This document shows positions 21,611-31,857 of a stretch of DNA of 47,755 nt, in pieces; the stretch's first letter is position 1; each line of letters begins with the position of its first letter. This DNA is from a bacterium (GTDB lineage: Bacteria; Verrucomicrobiota; Kiritimatiellia; RFP12; UBA1067): the NCBI GenBank assembly GCA_025360845.1, contig JANYBJ010000292.1, forward strand, positions 1 to 47,755, read 5' to 3'. A program made the translations under genes and the position numbers. Below the pieces are notes generated by a model. That model had not been told where the DNA came from. It saw only the letters and a program-made list of their open reading frames with translations, and did no database searches.

Positions 21611-21626
21611 TGGCATGAGGAGTGCT
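21611..21626 (+). promoter_or_regulatory. Sigma-54-like -24/-12 motif at the purF start
   Basis: TGGCATGAGGAGTGCT matches 10 of 12 fixed consensus positions, with the canonical ten bases between GG and GC. It overlaps the GAGGAG ribosome binding site and would start transcription at about 21637, just before the second in-frame ATG (21640). It may be a chance match created by the Shine-Dalgarno. Confidence 0.25.
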
Positions 21627-21633
21627 TGTTGCT

Positions 21634-23124
21634 ATGAATATGATTTCTGGACATGATCATTCTGACGACGCACAGGCGCCGGACGAGCCGCGTGAACATT
21701 GCGGCGTGTTTGCGGTGTACGGCATCGAAAACGCCGCCGCGACGATTTATAACGGTCTTTTTGCCCTGCAGCATCGCGGGCAGGAGGGGGCTGGCATGGT
21801 TGTCAGCGACGGCAAAATCATGCATTTTTGTAAAGGCATGGGGCTGGTGAGCGAGGTGTTCACGGGCGATTTCGCGGAGCACCTGCCCGGCAAGATCGGC
21901 ATCGGGCATGTGAGGTACTCGACGACCGGGGCCTCGCGTTCAGCCAACGTTCAGCCGTTTCTGGCCGAGTGCCGCGACGGCATGTGGGCGATCGCCCACA
22001 ACGGCAACCTCGTCAACGCGGGCGAGCTGCGCGACCGGTACCAGAAGCAGGGGGCGATTTTCCAAACCACGACGGACAGCGAGATCTTGCTGCACCAGTT
22101 GGCGGACCCCGCCTTTTTCGGTCAGAGAGACCGTATCCGCAAAGCGCTGGCCGAGCTTTGCGGCTCGTTCGCTTTTGTGATCGCGCGGCCCGGTTGCATT
22201 TATGCGGCGCGCGACCCGTGGGGTATCCGTCCGCTCTCCTTGGGCAAGTTGGGCAAAGGCTATGTGGTGGCCAGCGAGACCTGCGCGATGCGGCAGATCG
22301 GCGCGGAATATCTGCGGGACGTGAACCCGGGCGAACTGGTGAAGCTGGATGAGAACGGCATCAAGAGCCTGCGGTTCGCGGATGTGCCGGCCGGCGGTTA
22401 TGGGCAGTGCGTGTTCGAGCATATCTATTTCGCGCGGCCGGACAGTCACGTGTTCGGGCAGAGCGTGTATCAGGTCCGTTCGGAGATCGGGCGGAAGCTG
22501 GCGCAGGGGCATCCGGTCGAAGCGGACGTGGTGGTGCCGATCCCGGACAGCGGCGTGTTGGCGGCGCTGGGCTACTCGCACGAGAGCGGCCTTCCGTTTG
22601 AGATGGGCTTTATCCGTAACCACTATATCGGACGCACGTTCATCATGCCGACCCAGCGTTCTCGAAAAAGCAGCGTGGACCTGAAGCTGTCGGTGGTGCC
22701 CGAGGTGGTCGACGGGAAGCGCGTGGTGCTGGTGGATGACTCGATCATCCGCGGCAATACGATCCACAAGCGTATCGACGCCCTGCGGCGTGCGGGCGCG
22801 AAAGAGGTGCATGTTCGCATCTCGTGTCCGCCGACGCGGTACCCGTGTTTCTTCGGCATCGACTTCCCGGAGCCTGGAGAGTTGGTGGCGTCGGGAAGGT
22901 CCGAGGACCAGATCCGCCGGTTGTGCGGTGCGGACTCGATCGGGTATCTGAGTATCGGCGGTTTGCGCTCGGTGCTGAACAGCCCGGAGCATTTCTGTTT
23001 CGGCTGTTTCGAGGGGCACTATGTTTGCGACACCGAGCATGTGGTCTGCAAACACGCGCTGGAGCGCAACGGCCCTGAAAATCTGGAAGACCGCCATCAC
23101 CGCTACGGCGTGATGATGCAATGA
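21634..23124 (+). CDS. purF: Amidophosphoribosyltransferase, Fe-S type
   Basis: This 496-residue protein catalyses the first step of purine synthesis, moving the glutamine amide to PRPP. The ATG at 21634 is 11 bp after TGAGGAG; a GTG at 21622 overlaps that site and is less likely. The catalytic N-terminal Cys is C23 (REHCGVF), so the first 22 residues form a propeptide to be removed. The PRPP loop is VVLVDDSIIRGNT. The FCFGCF motif and further Cys in YGQCVFEH and RYPCFFG match the 4Fe-4S ligands of the Bacillus-type enzyme, which makes it likely oxygen-sensitive. It leads the plus-strand nitrogen cluster and gltB follows after 15 bp. Confidence 0.96.
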   Translation: MNMISGHDHSDDAQAPDEPREHCGVFAVYGIENAAATIYNGLFALQHRGQEGAGMVVSDGKIMHFCKGMGLVSEVFTGDFAEHLPGKIGIGHVRYSTTGASRSANVQPFLAECRDGMWAIAHNGNLVNAGELRDRYQKQGAIFQTTTDSEILLHQLADPAFFGQRDRIRKALAELCGSFAFVIARPGCIYAARDPWGIRPLSLGKLGKGYVVASETCAMRQIGAEYLRDVNPGELVKLDENGIKSLRFADVPAGGYGQCVFEHIYFARPDSHVFGQSVYQVRSEIGRKLAQGHPVEADVVVPIPDSGVLAALGYSHESGLPFEMGFIRNHYIGRTFIMPTQRSRKSSVDLKLSVVPEVVDGKRVVLVDDSIIRGNTIHKRIDALRRAGAKEVHVRISCPPTRYPCFFGIDFPEPGELVASGRSEDQIRRLCGADSIGYLSIGGLRSVLNSPEHFCFGCFEGHYVCDTEHVVCKHALERNGPENLEDRHHRYGVMMQ

Positions 23125-23139
23125 TTTTTTGAGGAGAAG

Positions 23140-26100
23140 ATGCAGAAAATGAACGAAGCGAGTTGTTATCCGGAGCAGCAAGGTTTGTACGACCCCGCCT
23201 TTGAAAAGGACGCGTGCGGTGTCGGTATGGTGTGCAGTCTGAAGGGGGAGAAGACCCACGATATCGTGGCCAAGGCCCTTCAGGTGTTGGCCAATCTCGA
23301 ACACCGCGGCGCGACGGGGTATGACCCTGAAACCGGCGACGGCGCCGGCATCCTGATCCAGGTGCCGCATGTGTTTTTCAATTCCGTCGTGAGCGGTTTG
23401 CCCGAGGCGGGCGCGTATGGCGTGGGCATGGTTTTTCTCCCGCAAAACGCCCAGAGCCGGGCCGCGTGCGAACAGGTTCTGGAAAAGCATCTGAAGGCGG
23501 AGGGGCTGAAGGTCCTTGCCTGGCGTGACGTGCCGGTACAGCCCGAGGCGATCGGCGAGTTGGGCCGCGGCACCATGCCCTTCATCCGGCAGGTGTTTGT
23601 GGAACGGGGTGCGGTCCCGTCCGAACATTTGGACCGTCAGCTTTTCATCGCCCGCAAGTTGTCCGAGAATGAGATCCGCACGGGAAAACTTGAAGGCCGC
23701 GAACAGTTTTATCTGCCGAGCCTGTCGTCGAAGCTGATCGTGTACAAAGGCCTGATGCGCTCATTCCGCGTGGCGGAGTTCTATTCGGATCTGCGCAGCC
23801 CGCTGGTCCTCTCGGCGTTGGCGCTGGTGCATCAGCGTTACAGCACCAACACGTTCCCGGCCTGGCCGCTGGCCCAGCCGTTCCGGTTCATCAGCCACAA
23901 CGGCGAGATCAACACGCTGCGCGGCAACATGAACTGGATGAAGGCGCGGCAAGGGCTGTTTGCCTCCGAGTTGCTCGGCACGGGGCTGGAGCGGCTTTTC
24001 CCGATTCTGACCGAGGGCGCGAGCGATTCCGCGATCCTCGACAACGCGATCGAGTTGCTTTACCACGCGGGGCGCAGCCTGCCGCACGCGGTGCTGATGC
24101 TGATTCCCGAAGCGTGGCACCATCACGCGGAGATGAGCCCGGAAAAGAAGGCGTTTTATGAATATCACGCCTGCCTGATGGAGCCGTGGGACGGCCCCGC
24201 CTCGATCCCGTTCACGGACGGCCAGGTCATCGGCGCGGTGCTGGACCGCAACGGCCTGAGGCCTTCGCGGTATACGGTGACCAAAGACGGGCTGGTGATC
24301 TTGGGGTCTGAAACCGGCGTGCTGGAGATCGATCCGTCGAATGTGGTGCGCAAGGGGCGTCTTCAGCCGGGCCGCATGTTTTTGGTGGACACGCAGCAGG
24401 GCCGCATCATCGACGACGACGAGATCAAGGCACAGCTCAGTAACCGCGAGCCGTATGGTCAGTGGCTCAAAGCGAATCTGATGAGCCTCGACGCGTTGCC
24501 CGAAGCGACGGGCAACGCGCGGCTGTCGCTGACGGGCGGCGCGTTGGCGGCGCGGCAGCGGCTCTTCGGCTACAGTGTCGAGGACTTGAAAATCACGTTG
24601 GCCCCGATGGGGCTTGCCGGAATTGAGCCTACGGGCTCGATGGGGAACGACGCGCCGCTCGCCGTTCTGTCTAGCCGGTCGCGCCTGTTCTTCGACTACT
24701 TCCATCAGTTGTTCGCGCAGGTCACCAATCCGCCGCTCGATGCGATCCGCGAAGAGCTGGTCACCTCGCTGGCTTCCTACATCGGCAAGCAGGGGAACCT
24801 GCTCTCCGAGACGCCGGAACTCTGCAGCCTGTTGCGGGTGAAGCAGCCGCTGATCACAGAGGCTGAGCTGCTCAAACTCCGCGCGGCGGACAACCGCGTG
24901 ATCCGCAGTGTGACGCTGCCGATCCTGTTCCCCGCCAAAGGCGACGGCCCGTCGCTGAAGGCGGCGCTTGACGTGTTGTGCGCCCAAGCGGAGAAAGCGG
25001 TGGAGGAGGGCAAGACCTTCCTGATCCTTTCGGACCGGGACGCGAGCCGCGAGTGGGCCCCGATTCCCTCGCTGCTGGCGGTCTCGGCCGTGCATCAGCA
25101 TCTGGTGCGGCAACAGTTGCGGGCGCATGTGGCGCTGGTGCTGGATGCGGGCGACCCGCGGGAGGTCCACCATTTCGCGACACTGCTCGGTTTCGGTGTG
25201 GATGTGGTTTGCCCGTACATGGCCTACGCGACGCTGCGCGACTTGTGCCTGCGCAAACTCTACATCGAGGATGAGCCGGAAGAAGCCTGCGCCCACTACA
25301 TCAAGGCGGTGAACAAGGGCATCCTCAAGGTGATGTCGAAGATGGGCATCTCCACGCTCCAGAGTTACCGCGGGGCGCAGATCTTCGAGATCGTGGGGCT
25401 GAACAGCGACGTGTCCACGCATTTCTTTATGGGCACGGTTTCGCGCGTGGAGGGCGTCGGGCTCGAGCAGATAGCGGAAGAGGCGCTGCGGAGTCACGCG
25501 GCGTGTTTCGAGGAGCCGGTGGCGGGAACGCCCGATCTGCCGCCGGGGGGCGTGTACCAATGGCGTCGCGACGGCGAGGTCCACCTTTACAATCCCGCCA
25601 CGATCGCGCTGTTGCAGCAGGCGGTGCAGAAGGACGACCCCGAGGTGTTCAAGCAGTACGTGGAGCGCATCGGCGGCGAGCAGGCCGACCTGGTTACGCT
25701 CCGCGGGCTCTTCAAGTTCAAGAAGGTTGCGCAGCCGGTGCCGCTGGAGGAGGTCGAACCGTGGACCTCGATCGTGAAGCGCTTCAAGACCGGTGCGATG
25801 TCGTACGGCTCCATCAGCCGTCAGGCGCACGAGACGCTGGCGATCGCGATGAACCGCATCGGCGGGAGCAGCAACAGCGGCGAGGGCGGTGAGGCGTCGG
25901 AGCGCTTCCGCCCCGATGCCGAGGGCAATTGGCGCATCAGCATGATCAAGCAGGTGGCCTCGGGCCGGTTCGGCGTGACGAGCCACTACCTGGTCAACGC
26001 CCGCGAGCTTCAGATCAAAATGGCGCAGGGCGCGAAGCCCGGCGAGGGCGGCCAGCTGCCGGCCGAGAAGGTGTATCCGTGGATCGCGGCGACCCGCATG

Positions 26101-27672
26101 TCCACGCCGTATGTGCAGCTCATTTCGCCGCCGCCGCATCACGACATTTACTCGATCGAGGATTTGGCGCAGCTCATCCACGACCTGAAGAACGCCAACC
26201 CTGACGCGCGCATCAGCGTCAAGCTCGTCTCTGAGGCGGGCGTCGGCACGGTGGCGGCAGGCGTGGCCAAGGGCAAGGCGGACCTGATCCTGATCAGCGG
26301 GTGGGACGGTGGCACGGGCGCATCGCCGATGACGGCGGTGAAGCACGCGGGCCTGCCGTGGGAGCTGGGTTTGGCCGAGGCGCAGCAGACGCTGCTCATC
26401 AACAAGCTGCGCAGCCGGGTGCGGCTCGAGTGCGACGGCAAGCTCATGTGCGGCCGCGACGTGGCAGTCGCCTGCCTGCTCGGCGCGGAGGAGTTTGGCT
26501 TCGCGACGGCGCCGCTCGTGGCCATGGGGTGCGTGATGATGCGCGTGTGTCATCTCAACACCTGTCCGCAAGGCATTGCCACGCAGGACCCCCGCCTCAG
26601 CAAGAAGTTCAAGGGCAAGCCCGAGTATGTGGTGAACTTCATGAAGTTTATCGCCGAGGATTTCCGTCGCCTGATGGCGGAGATGGGTTTCCGGACGGTC
26701 GACGAGATGGTGGGCCGCACGGACCTGCTCGAAATGCGGGATGCGGTGACGCATTGGAAGGCCAAGGGCCTGGATTACTCGTCGATTCTGCGGCATGTTC
26801 CGTCAGAGCCGTCGGAACGCCGCTGCACGCAGGTGCAGGACCACGGCATCAGCGACACGCTGGACCGGACCCTGATCAAGCTGGCGGAGCCGGCGCTGGA
26901 GGGCGGGCAGCCGGTGAAGCTGGCTGTCAATATCCGCAACGTCAACCGGACGATCGGCACGATGTTGAGCAGCGTCATCTCCAAAAAGTACGGGGCGGCG
27001 GGACTGCCCGAAGACACGGTTCACATCACCTGCAAAGGCTCGTGCGGACAGAGCTTCGGCGCGTTCGGCGCGCGCGGCCTGACGCTGGTGGTCGAGGGCG
27101 ACGCGAACGATTATTTCGGCAAGGGGCTGTCGGGCGGCAAGCTGATACTCTATCCGCCGGCGAACGCGTCCTACGTGGCCGAGGCGAACATCATCGCCGG
27201 CAACGTGGCGCTGTACGGCGCGACGCAGGGCGAGGCGTATATCCGCGGCTTGGCGGGCGAGCGCTTCTGCGTGCGCAACAGCGGCGTGACGGCGGTCGTC
27301 GAAGGCGTGGGCGACCACGGGTGCGAATACATGACCGGCGGACGCGTGGTTGTGTTGGGCGCCACGGGACGCAACTTCGCGGCGGGCATGAGCGGCGGCA
27401 TCGCCTACGTGCTCGATGAGAGCGGTGTGTTCGCGGAGAAGCGGTGCAACCGCGAGCTGGTCGACCTCGAAGCGTTGTTTGACCACGTCGAGATCGAAGA
27501 CGTGTTGAACATGATCACCCGGCACTACACCTACACGGGCAGCCCGGTGGCCAAACGTGTGATCAACCAGTGGTATCAGTTGCGCGCGAAGTTCGTTAAA
27601 GTGATGCCGCGCGATTACAAGCGCGCGTTGGCCCGTCTGCAACGTGAGGAGATGGGGACGGTCACCGAATAA
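23140..27672 (+). CDS. gltB: Glutamate synthase large subunit
   Basis: This 1510-residue protein makes two glutamates from glutamine and 2-oxoglutarate together with GltD. Its class II glutaminase nucleophile is C26 in KDACGVG, following a short propeptide. The synthase domain has GAMSYGSISRQAHETLA and GGSSNSGEGGE, and the 3Fe-4S ligands lie in CVMMRVCHLNTCPQG. The C-terminal GXGXG-type helix domain follows (GSCGQSFGAFGARG). Two starts are possible: ATG 23140 lies only 3 bp after GAGGAG, while ATG 23149 lies 12 bp after it; the difference is three residues in the propeptide. It sits 15 bp after purF and 40 bp before gltD. Confidence 0.97.
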   Translation: MQKMNEASCYPEQQGLYDPAFEKDACGVGMVCSLKGEKTHDIVAKALQVLANLEHRGATGYDPETGDGAGILIQVPHVFFNSVVSGLPEAGAYGVGMVFLPQNAQSRAACEQVLEKHLKAEGLKVLAWRDVPVQPEAIGELGRGTMPFIRQVFVERGAVPSEHLDRQLFIARKLSENEIRTGKLEGREQFYLPSLSSKLIVYKGLMRSFRVAEFYSDLRSPLVLSALALVHQRYSTNTFPAWPLAQPFRFISHNGEINTLRGNMNWMKARQGLFASELLGTGLERLFPILTEGASDSAILDNAIELLYHAGRSLPHAVLMLIPEAWHHHAEMSPEKKAFYEYHACLMEPWDGPASIPFTDGQVIGAVLDRNGLRPSRYTVTKDGLVILGSETGVLEIDPSNVVRKGRLQPGRMFLVDTQQGRIIDDDEIKAQLSNREPYGQWLKANLMSLDALPEATGNARLSLTGGALAARQRLFGYSVEDLKITLAPMGLAGIEPTGSMGNDAPLAVLSSRSRLFFDYFHQLFAQVTNPPLDAIREELVTSLASYIGKQGNLLSETPELCSLLRVKQPLITEAELLKLRAADNRVIRSVTLPILFPAKGDGPSLKAALDVLCAQAEKAVEEGKTFLILSDRDASREWAPIPSLLAVSAVHQHLVRQQLRAHVALVLDAGDPREVHHFATLLGFGVDVVCPYMAYATLRDLCLRKLYIEDEPEEACAHYIKAVNKGILKVMSKMGISTLQSYRGAQIFEIVGLNSDVSTHFFMGTVSRVEGVGLEQIAEEALRSHAACFEEPVAGTPDLPPGGVYQWRRDGEVHLYNPATIALLQQAVQKDDPEVFKQYVERIGGEQADLVTLRGLFKFKKVAQPVPLEEVEPWTSIVKRFKTGAMSYGSISRQAHETLAIAMNRIGGSSNSGEGGEASERFRPDAEGNWRISMIKQVASGRFGVTSHYLVNARELQIKMAQGAKPGEGGQLPAEKVYPWIAATRMSTPYVQLISPPPHHDIYSIEDLAQLIHDLKNANPDARISVKLVSEAGVGTVAAGVAKGKADLILISGWDGGTGASPMTAVKHAGLPWELGLAEAQQTLLINKLRSRVRLECDGKLMCGRDVAVACLLGAEEFGFATAPLVAMGCVMMRVCHLNTCPQGIATQDPRLSKKFKGKPEYVVNFMKFIAEDFRRLMAEMGFRTVDEMVGRTDLLEMRDAVTHWKAKGLDYSSILRHVPSEPSERRCTQVQDHGISDTLDRTLIKLAEPALEGGQPVKLAVNIRNVNRTIGTMLSSVISKKYGAAGLPEDTVHITCKGSCGQSFGAFGARGLTLVVEGDANDYFGKGLSGGKLILYPPANASYVAEANIIAGNVALYGATQGEAYIRGLAGERFCVRNSGVTAVVEGVGDHGCEYMTGGRVVVLGATGRNFAAGMSGGIAYVLDESGVFAEKRCNRELVDLEALFDHVEIEDVLNMITRHYTYTGSPVAKRVINQWYQLRAKFVKVMPRDYKRALARLQREEMGTVTE

Positions 27673-27677
27673 CGCAG

Positions 27678-27699
27678 GGGCGGGCCTCTGTGCCCGCCC
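27678..27699. repeat. GC palindrome between gltB and gltD
   Basis: GGGCGGGC and GCCCGCCC form a perfect 8-bp stem with a 6-nt loop. It lies directly before the gltD ribosome binding site and may also work as an RNA hairpin between the two cistrons. Confidence 0.65.
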
Positions 27700-27712
27700 G
27701 AAGGAAAATTTT

Positions 27713-29182
27713 ATGGGTAAAATCACAGGCTTCATGGAGTATCAGCGGGAGACCGCCGAGCAGCGTCCGGTGGAGGAGCGGCTTCACGATTTCAAAGAAG
27801 TCTACCGCCCGGTGGATGAACAGAAGATCATCCGTCAGGCGTCGCGCTGCATGGATTGCGGCGTGCCTTTCTGCCATAGCGGCTGCCCGCTGGGCAACCT
27901 CTGTCCCGAGTGGAACGACTTGGTTTACCGGGGCCAGTGGCAGAAGGCTTGGGAGCGGCTTTCGGGCACCAACAACTTTCCCGAATTCACGGGCCGGCTC
28001 TGTCCTGCGCTCTGCGAGGAGTCGTGCGTTCTGGGCATTCACGAAGGGCCTATGGCGATCCAGCTCGTCGAGAAGACGATCATCGAGTACGCGTTCACCC
28101 ACGGGTTCGTCAAGCCGGTGCTGCCCTCCAAGCGCACGGGCAAGAGCGTGGCGGTGGTCGGGTCGGGCCCGGCCGGACTCGCCGCGGCACAGCAGCTCAA
28201 CCGCGCGGGGCACGAGGTGATGGTGTTTGAGAAAGACGAGAAGCCCGGCGGTCTTTTGCGGTACGGCATTCCGGACTTCAAGCTGGAGAAGTGGGTCATC
28301 GACCGCCGCCTGGAGATCATGGCCGCGGAGGGGGTGAGGTTTGTCACCAACACCGACCCTTCCGCCGAGACCCTGAAGGAGTTCGACGCCGTGGTGCTGA
28401 CGACCGGCTCGGGGCGTCCGCGCGACCTGCCGATTCCAGGGCGGGAGCTGAGCGGCATCCACTTCGCGCTGGAGTATCTCACGCAGCAGAACCGCCTGTT
28501 GGGATCGAAGCCGGACGGCACCCAGGACTGGGGCAAGATCAACGCCAAGGGCAAGAGCGTGATCGTGATCGGCGGCGGCGACACGGGAAGCGACTGCGTG
28601 GGGACGGCGCTGCGCCAGGGCGCGGCGGCGGTCCACAGCTTCGAGGTGATGCCCATGCCGCCGGAGACGCGCACCGAAGACCAGCCTTGGCCGTACTGGC
28701 CGATGAAGCTTCGCACAAGCTCTTCGCACAAGGAGGGCGGCGACCGCTTCTGGAGCATTCTCACCAAGGAGTTTAAAGGGTATAACGGCCATGTGCGGTC
28801 GCTGGTTACGGTCAACGTCGAATGGACCAAGCCGACGAAAAAAGGCGAGCGTCCGCAGTTGAGGGAGAACCCGAACACGCGGCAGGAGTGGCATGCGGAT
28901 CTCGTGATGCTGGCTCTGGGCTTCTTGGGGCCGCAGACGGGCGATGTGATTTCGCGTCTGGGTGTGGCGGTCGACGAGCGCAGCAACATCAAGACCGACA
29001 AGGCGTATCAGACCAACGTTCCGGGCGTGTTCGCGGCGGGTGATTCGCGCCGCGGCCAGTCCTTGATCGTCTGGGCGATTTCTGAGGGCCGCGAGTGCGC
29101 GGTTGCAGTGGACACGTGGTTGATGGGAGCGAGCAACCTGCCCAAACGGGAGGGTGTGGATCTGACGGCGATTAAACGGTAA
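27713..29182 (+). CDS. gltD: Glutamate synthase small subunit (NADPH)
   Basis: This 489-residue protein starts [13 protein letters not shown], 7 bp after AAGGA. The N-terminal Fe-S domain has [21 protein letters not shown] and further Cys in [11 protein letters not shown]. The first dinucleotide fold is [17 protein letters not shown] for FAD and the second is [15 protein letters not shown] for NADPH; the FAD-binding end is [19 protein letters not shown]. It passes electrons from NAD(P)H through Fe-S centres to the FMN of GltB. It lies between gltB and pyrG in the same direction. Confidence 0.97.
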   Translation: MGKITGFMEYQRETAEQRPVEERLHDFKEVYRPVDEQKIIRQASRCMDCGVPFCHSGCPLGNLCPEWNDLVYRGQWQKAWERLSGTNNFPEFTGRLCPALCEESCVLGIHEGPMAIQLVEKTIIEYAFTHGFVKPVLPSKRTGKSVAVVGSGPAGLAAAQQLNRAGHEVMVFEKDEKPGGLLRYGIPDFKLEKWVIDRRLEIMAAEGVRFVTNTDPSAETLKEFDAVVLTTGSGRPRDLPIPGRELSGIHFALEYLTQQNRLLGSKPDGTQDWGKINAKGKSVIVIGGGDTGSDCVGTALRQGAAAVHSFEVMPMPPETRTEDQPWPYWPMKLRTSSSHKEGGDRFWSILTKEFKGYNGHVRSLVTVNVEWTKPTKKGERPQLRENPNTRQEWHADLVMLALGFLGPQTGDVISRLGVAVDERSNIKTDKAYQTNVPGVFAAGDSRRGQSLIVWAISEGRECAVAVDTWLMGASNLPKREGVDLTAIKR

Positions 29183-29189
29183 CATCAAT

Positions 29190-29244
29190 GGTAGGGACGG
29201 TTCCCCGAACCGTCCGCGGACGCCTCTGGGGAGGCGTCCCTACC
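29190..29244. repeat. Three-stem palindromic element between gltD and pyrG
   Basis: Outer arms GGTAGGGAC (29190-29198) and GTCCCTACC (29236-29244) enclose two further hairpins: GGACGGTT / AACCGTCC (29195-29215) and GGACGCCTC / GAGGCGTCC (29218-29239). All stems are perfect. It ends 6 bp before the pyrG ribosome binding site. Confidence 0.75.
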
Positions 29245-29259
29245 CGTATAGGAGTTCGT

Positions 29260-30864
29260 ATGAGTTGCAAGCATATCTTCGTAACCGGTGGCGTGGTTTC
29301 GTCGCTTGGCAAGGGACTGACGGCAGCATCGATCGGATTGCTGCTGAAGCGTCGCGGATACCGCATCCGCATGCAGAAGCTGGACCCGTACCTGAACGTT
29401 GATCCGGGCACCATGTCGCCGTATCAGCATGGCGAGGTGTACGTGACCGAGGACGGCCGCGAGACCGATCTGGATCTGGGCCACTACGAGCGTTTCACCG
29501 GGATCGCCTGTGACCAGCACAGCAATTACACGACCGGGCGCATTTACAGCAACGTGATTGCCCGCGAGCGAGCGGGCGGTTATCTGGGCAAGACGGTGCA
29601 GGTGATCCCGCACGTCACGGACGAGATCAAACGCGCGATCCGCGAGATCGAAGACGACCAGACGGACATCGCCATCACCGAGATCGGCGGCACGGCGGGC
29701 GACATCGAGTCGCAGCCGTATCTGGAAGCGATCCGGCAGTATCACCACGAGTTGGGACCGGGCAACAGCCTGTTCATTCACCTGACGCTCGTGCCGTATA
29801 TCCGTGCGGCGGGTGAGATGAAGACGAAGCCGTCGCAGCAGTCGGTCGGCATTCTGCGGTCGATCGGCATTGTGCCGGAGCTGCTGATCTGCCGGTGCGA
29901 GCGCCCTTTCGCCGCCGAGCATCGCGCCAAGCTTGCGCTCTTCTGCGGCGTTCGCCCCGAGCACGTCATCGAGGAGTGCGACGTGGCGAACTCGATTTAC
30001 GAAGTTCCGATCGATCTCTTTAAGCAGCAGGTGGATGAGAAGATCCTGAAGCTTCTGGAGCTGCCGGTCAATATATTGGACATGACCGAGTGGAACGCGA
30101 TGCTCGACCGCCTGATCCGCCCGCCGAACGGCGAGGTGGAGATCGCGGTGGTGGGCAAGTACATCAGCCTCCGCGACTCCTACAAAAGCATCTACGAGGC
30201 CCTCACGCACGGGGCGGTCGCCTCGGGCGTGAAACTCAACATCCGCATGATGGAGTCGGAGGAGGTCGAGCAGGCGGGAGCCGAGGCCAAGCTGAAGGGC
30301 GTACACGGCATTCTGGTGCCGGGCGGCTTCGGCATTCGCGGCGTCGAGGGCAAGATCGCGGCCATCCAATATGCGCGTGAGAACAAGATTCCCTTCTTCG
30401 GCATCTGCCTGGGAATGCAGTGCGCGGTCATCGAGTTCGCCCGCCACGTGTGCGGGCTGACGGAGGCCAACAGCACGGAGCTGGCGCCGGGCGCGCCGCA
30501 TCCGGTGATCTCGCTGCTTGACGGGCAGCGCGGCCTGACGGACATGGGCGGCACGATGCGTCTCGGCGCCTATCCGTGCAGGCTGACACCCGGAACGCAG
30601 GCGTCTTTGGCATACGGAGTGGAGCAGATCGCCGAGCGTCATCGCCACCGCTACGAGTTCAACCCCGTGTACCGTGAGGCTTTGGAGAAGGGCGGGATGA
30701 TCGTGGCGGGGGCCTCGCCGGACGGGAATCTGGTCGAGGTGATTGAACTGAAGGACCATCCGTGGTTCGTGGCCTGCCAGTATCACCCGGAGTTCAAGTC
30801 GAATCCGGTGGCTCCGCATCCGTTGTTTGCGGCCTTTATCAAAGCCGCCACTGATAACCGTTGA
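29260..30864 (+). CDS. pyrG: CTP synthase
   Basis: This 534-residue protein starts [19 protein letters not shown], 5 bp after AGGAG. The N-terminal synthetase domain contains that ATP loop and [22 protein letters not shown], both nearly invariant. The C-terminal class I glutaminase domain has [17 protein letters not shown] with the catalytic Cys and [11 protein letters not shown] with His and Glu. It aminates UTP to CTP using glutamine in the cytoplasm. It follows gltD by 77 bp and precedes purC by 77 bp on the same strand, so it probably belongs to the nitrogen cluster transcript. Confidence 0.97.
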   Translation: MSCKHIFVTGGVVSSLGKGLTAASIGLLLKRRGYRIRMQKLDPYLNVDPGTMSPYQHGEVYVTEDGRETDLDLGHYERFTGIACDQHSNYTTGRIYSNVIARERAGGYLGKTVQVIPHVTDEIKRAIREIEDDQTDIAITEIGGTAGDIESQPYLEAIRQYHHELGPGNSLFIHLTLVPYIRAAGEMKTKPSQQSVGILRSIGIVPELLICRCERPFAAEHRAKLALFCGVRPEHVIEECDVANSIYEVPIDLFKQQVDEKILKLLELPVNILDMTEWNAMLDRLIRPPNGEVEIAVVGKYISLRDSYKSIYEALTHGAVASGVKLNIRMMESEEVEQAGAEAKLKGVHGILVPGGFGIRGVEGKIAAIQYARENKIPFFGICLGMQCAVIEFARHVCGLTEANSTELAPGAPHPVISLLDGQRGLTDMGGTMRLGAYPCRLTPGTQASLAYGVEQIAERHRHRYEFNPVYREALEKGGMIVAGASPDGNLVEVIELKDHPWFVACQYHPEFKSNPVAPHPLFAAFIKAATDNR

Positions 30865-30941
30865 GGATTTTATTCCGGCGGGAGCTGTGTTTTTGCCCAG
30901 GTTTCGCTAGAATAGCGCCTAAAACAACCGCTGAGGGGTGT

Positions 30942-31847
30942 ATGAAATACGATAAAAACCGTGCATTGATTGAGAGTGCCATACCCGGTCTGCCTGCGCC
31001 GCGTCGCGGCAAGGTGCGGGACCTGTATGATTTGGGTGACAGGCTGCTGCTGGTCGCCACGGACCGGATCAGCGCGTTCGATGTGGTGATGCCCAACGGC
31101 ATTCCGGACAAAGGCCGCATCCTGAACAGCCTGAGCGTGTTCTGGTTCGGGCTGTTGGACGGGATGCCCAACCATTTGATCTCGGCGGATGTTGATGCGT
31201 ATCCGGCAGAGCTGCAGGGCGTCAAAGAGGATTTGCGCGGCCGTTCGATGCTGGTTAAAAAGGTGTCGATCATTCCGTTCGAATGCATCGTGCGCGGGTA
31301 TCTGACCGGTTCGGGCTGGAAGGAGTATCAGAAGAGCCGCACGGTCAATTCGCAACCGCTGCGCGACGGGTATCAGAACGGGTCCAAGCTCGACAGCGTG
31401 CTCTTCACTCCCAGCACCAAGGCTGAGCTGGGCGAGCACGACCTGCCGGTGACGGCGGCGGAACTGGAGTCCGCGCTGGGGCAGGCGCAGGCGAGGAAGC
31501 TTGCGGACGTCTCGATCCGCTGCTACTCGAAAGCGGCCGATTACGCGGCGGCCTGCGGCGTCATCATCGCCGACACCAAGTTCGAGTTCGGCACAGACGC
31601 CTCCGGACGGCTGGTGCTGGCGGACGAAGTGCTGACGCCGGACTCCAGCCGCTTCTGGCCGCAGGCGAGTTATGCGGTGGGCGGCAACCCCCCGAGTCTC
31701 GACAAGCAGTTCGTGCGCGACTGGCTGGACGGCATCCGCTTCAACCATCAGCCGCCCGCGCCTGTGTTACCCGACGAGGTGGTTGCGAAGACCCGCGCGA
31801 AGTACGTCGAAGCCTACGAAAAGCTCACGAAGAAATGTTTTGTGTAG
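30942..31847 (+). CDS. purC: SAICAR synthetase, long form
   Basis: This 301-residue protein joins aspartate to CAIR in purine synthesis. RGKVRDLYDLGDRLLLVATDR and SAFDVVMPNGIPDKGRILN are the family signature; VRGYLTGSGWKEY follows. At about 300 residues it is of the longer type rather than the 240-residue form of Bacillus and E. coli. The ATG at 30942 follows GAGGGG. It is in series with purF, gltB, gltD and pyrG but is not a glutamine-dependent enzyme. The sigma-54 activator gene starts 10 bp after its stop. Confidence 0.96.
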   Translation: MKYDKNRALIESAIPGLPAPRRGKVRDLYDLGDRLLLVATDRISAFDVVMPNGIPDKGRILNSLSVFWFGLLDGMPNHLISADVDAYPAELQGVKEDLRGRSMLVKKVSIIPFECIVRGYLTGSGWKEYQKSRTVNSQPLRDGYQNGSKLDSVLFTPSTKAELGEHDLPVTAAELESALGQAQARKLADVSIRCYSKAADYAAACGVIIADTKFEFGTDASGRLVLADEVLTPDSSRFWPQASYAVGGNPPSLDKQFVRDWLDGIRFNHQPPAPVLPDEVVAKTRAKYVEAYEKLTKKCFV

Positions 31848-31857
31848 GAGATAAAGA

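Larger units (their letters stand above)
21223..21633. promoter_or_regulatory. carB-purF divergent control region with dyads
   Basis: Two dyads stand out on the purF side. CGACAAAAA (about 21455-21463) is inverted as TTTTTGTCG near 21492-21503. Shortly after it, CGAACAGC / GCTGTTCG forms a perfect 8-bp stem with an 8-nt loop (about 21508-21531). They could be parts of a purF leader or operators. Sigma-54-like motifs at both ends of the region are listed separately. No ORF was accepted here. Confidence 0.45.

Noticed and set aside
21622-21633. GTG start for purF
   Set aside because: It overlaps the GAGGAG site that should serve as its ribosome binding site; the ATG 12 bp later is better placed.
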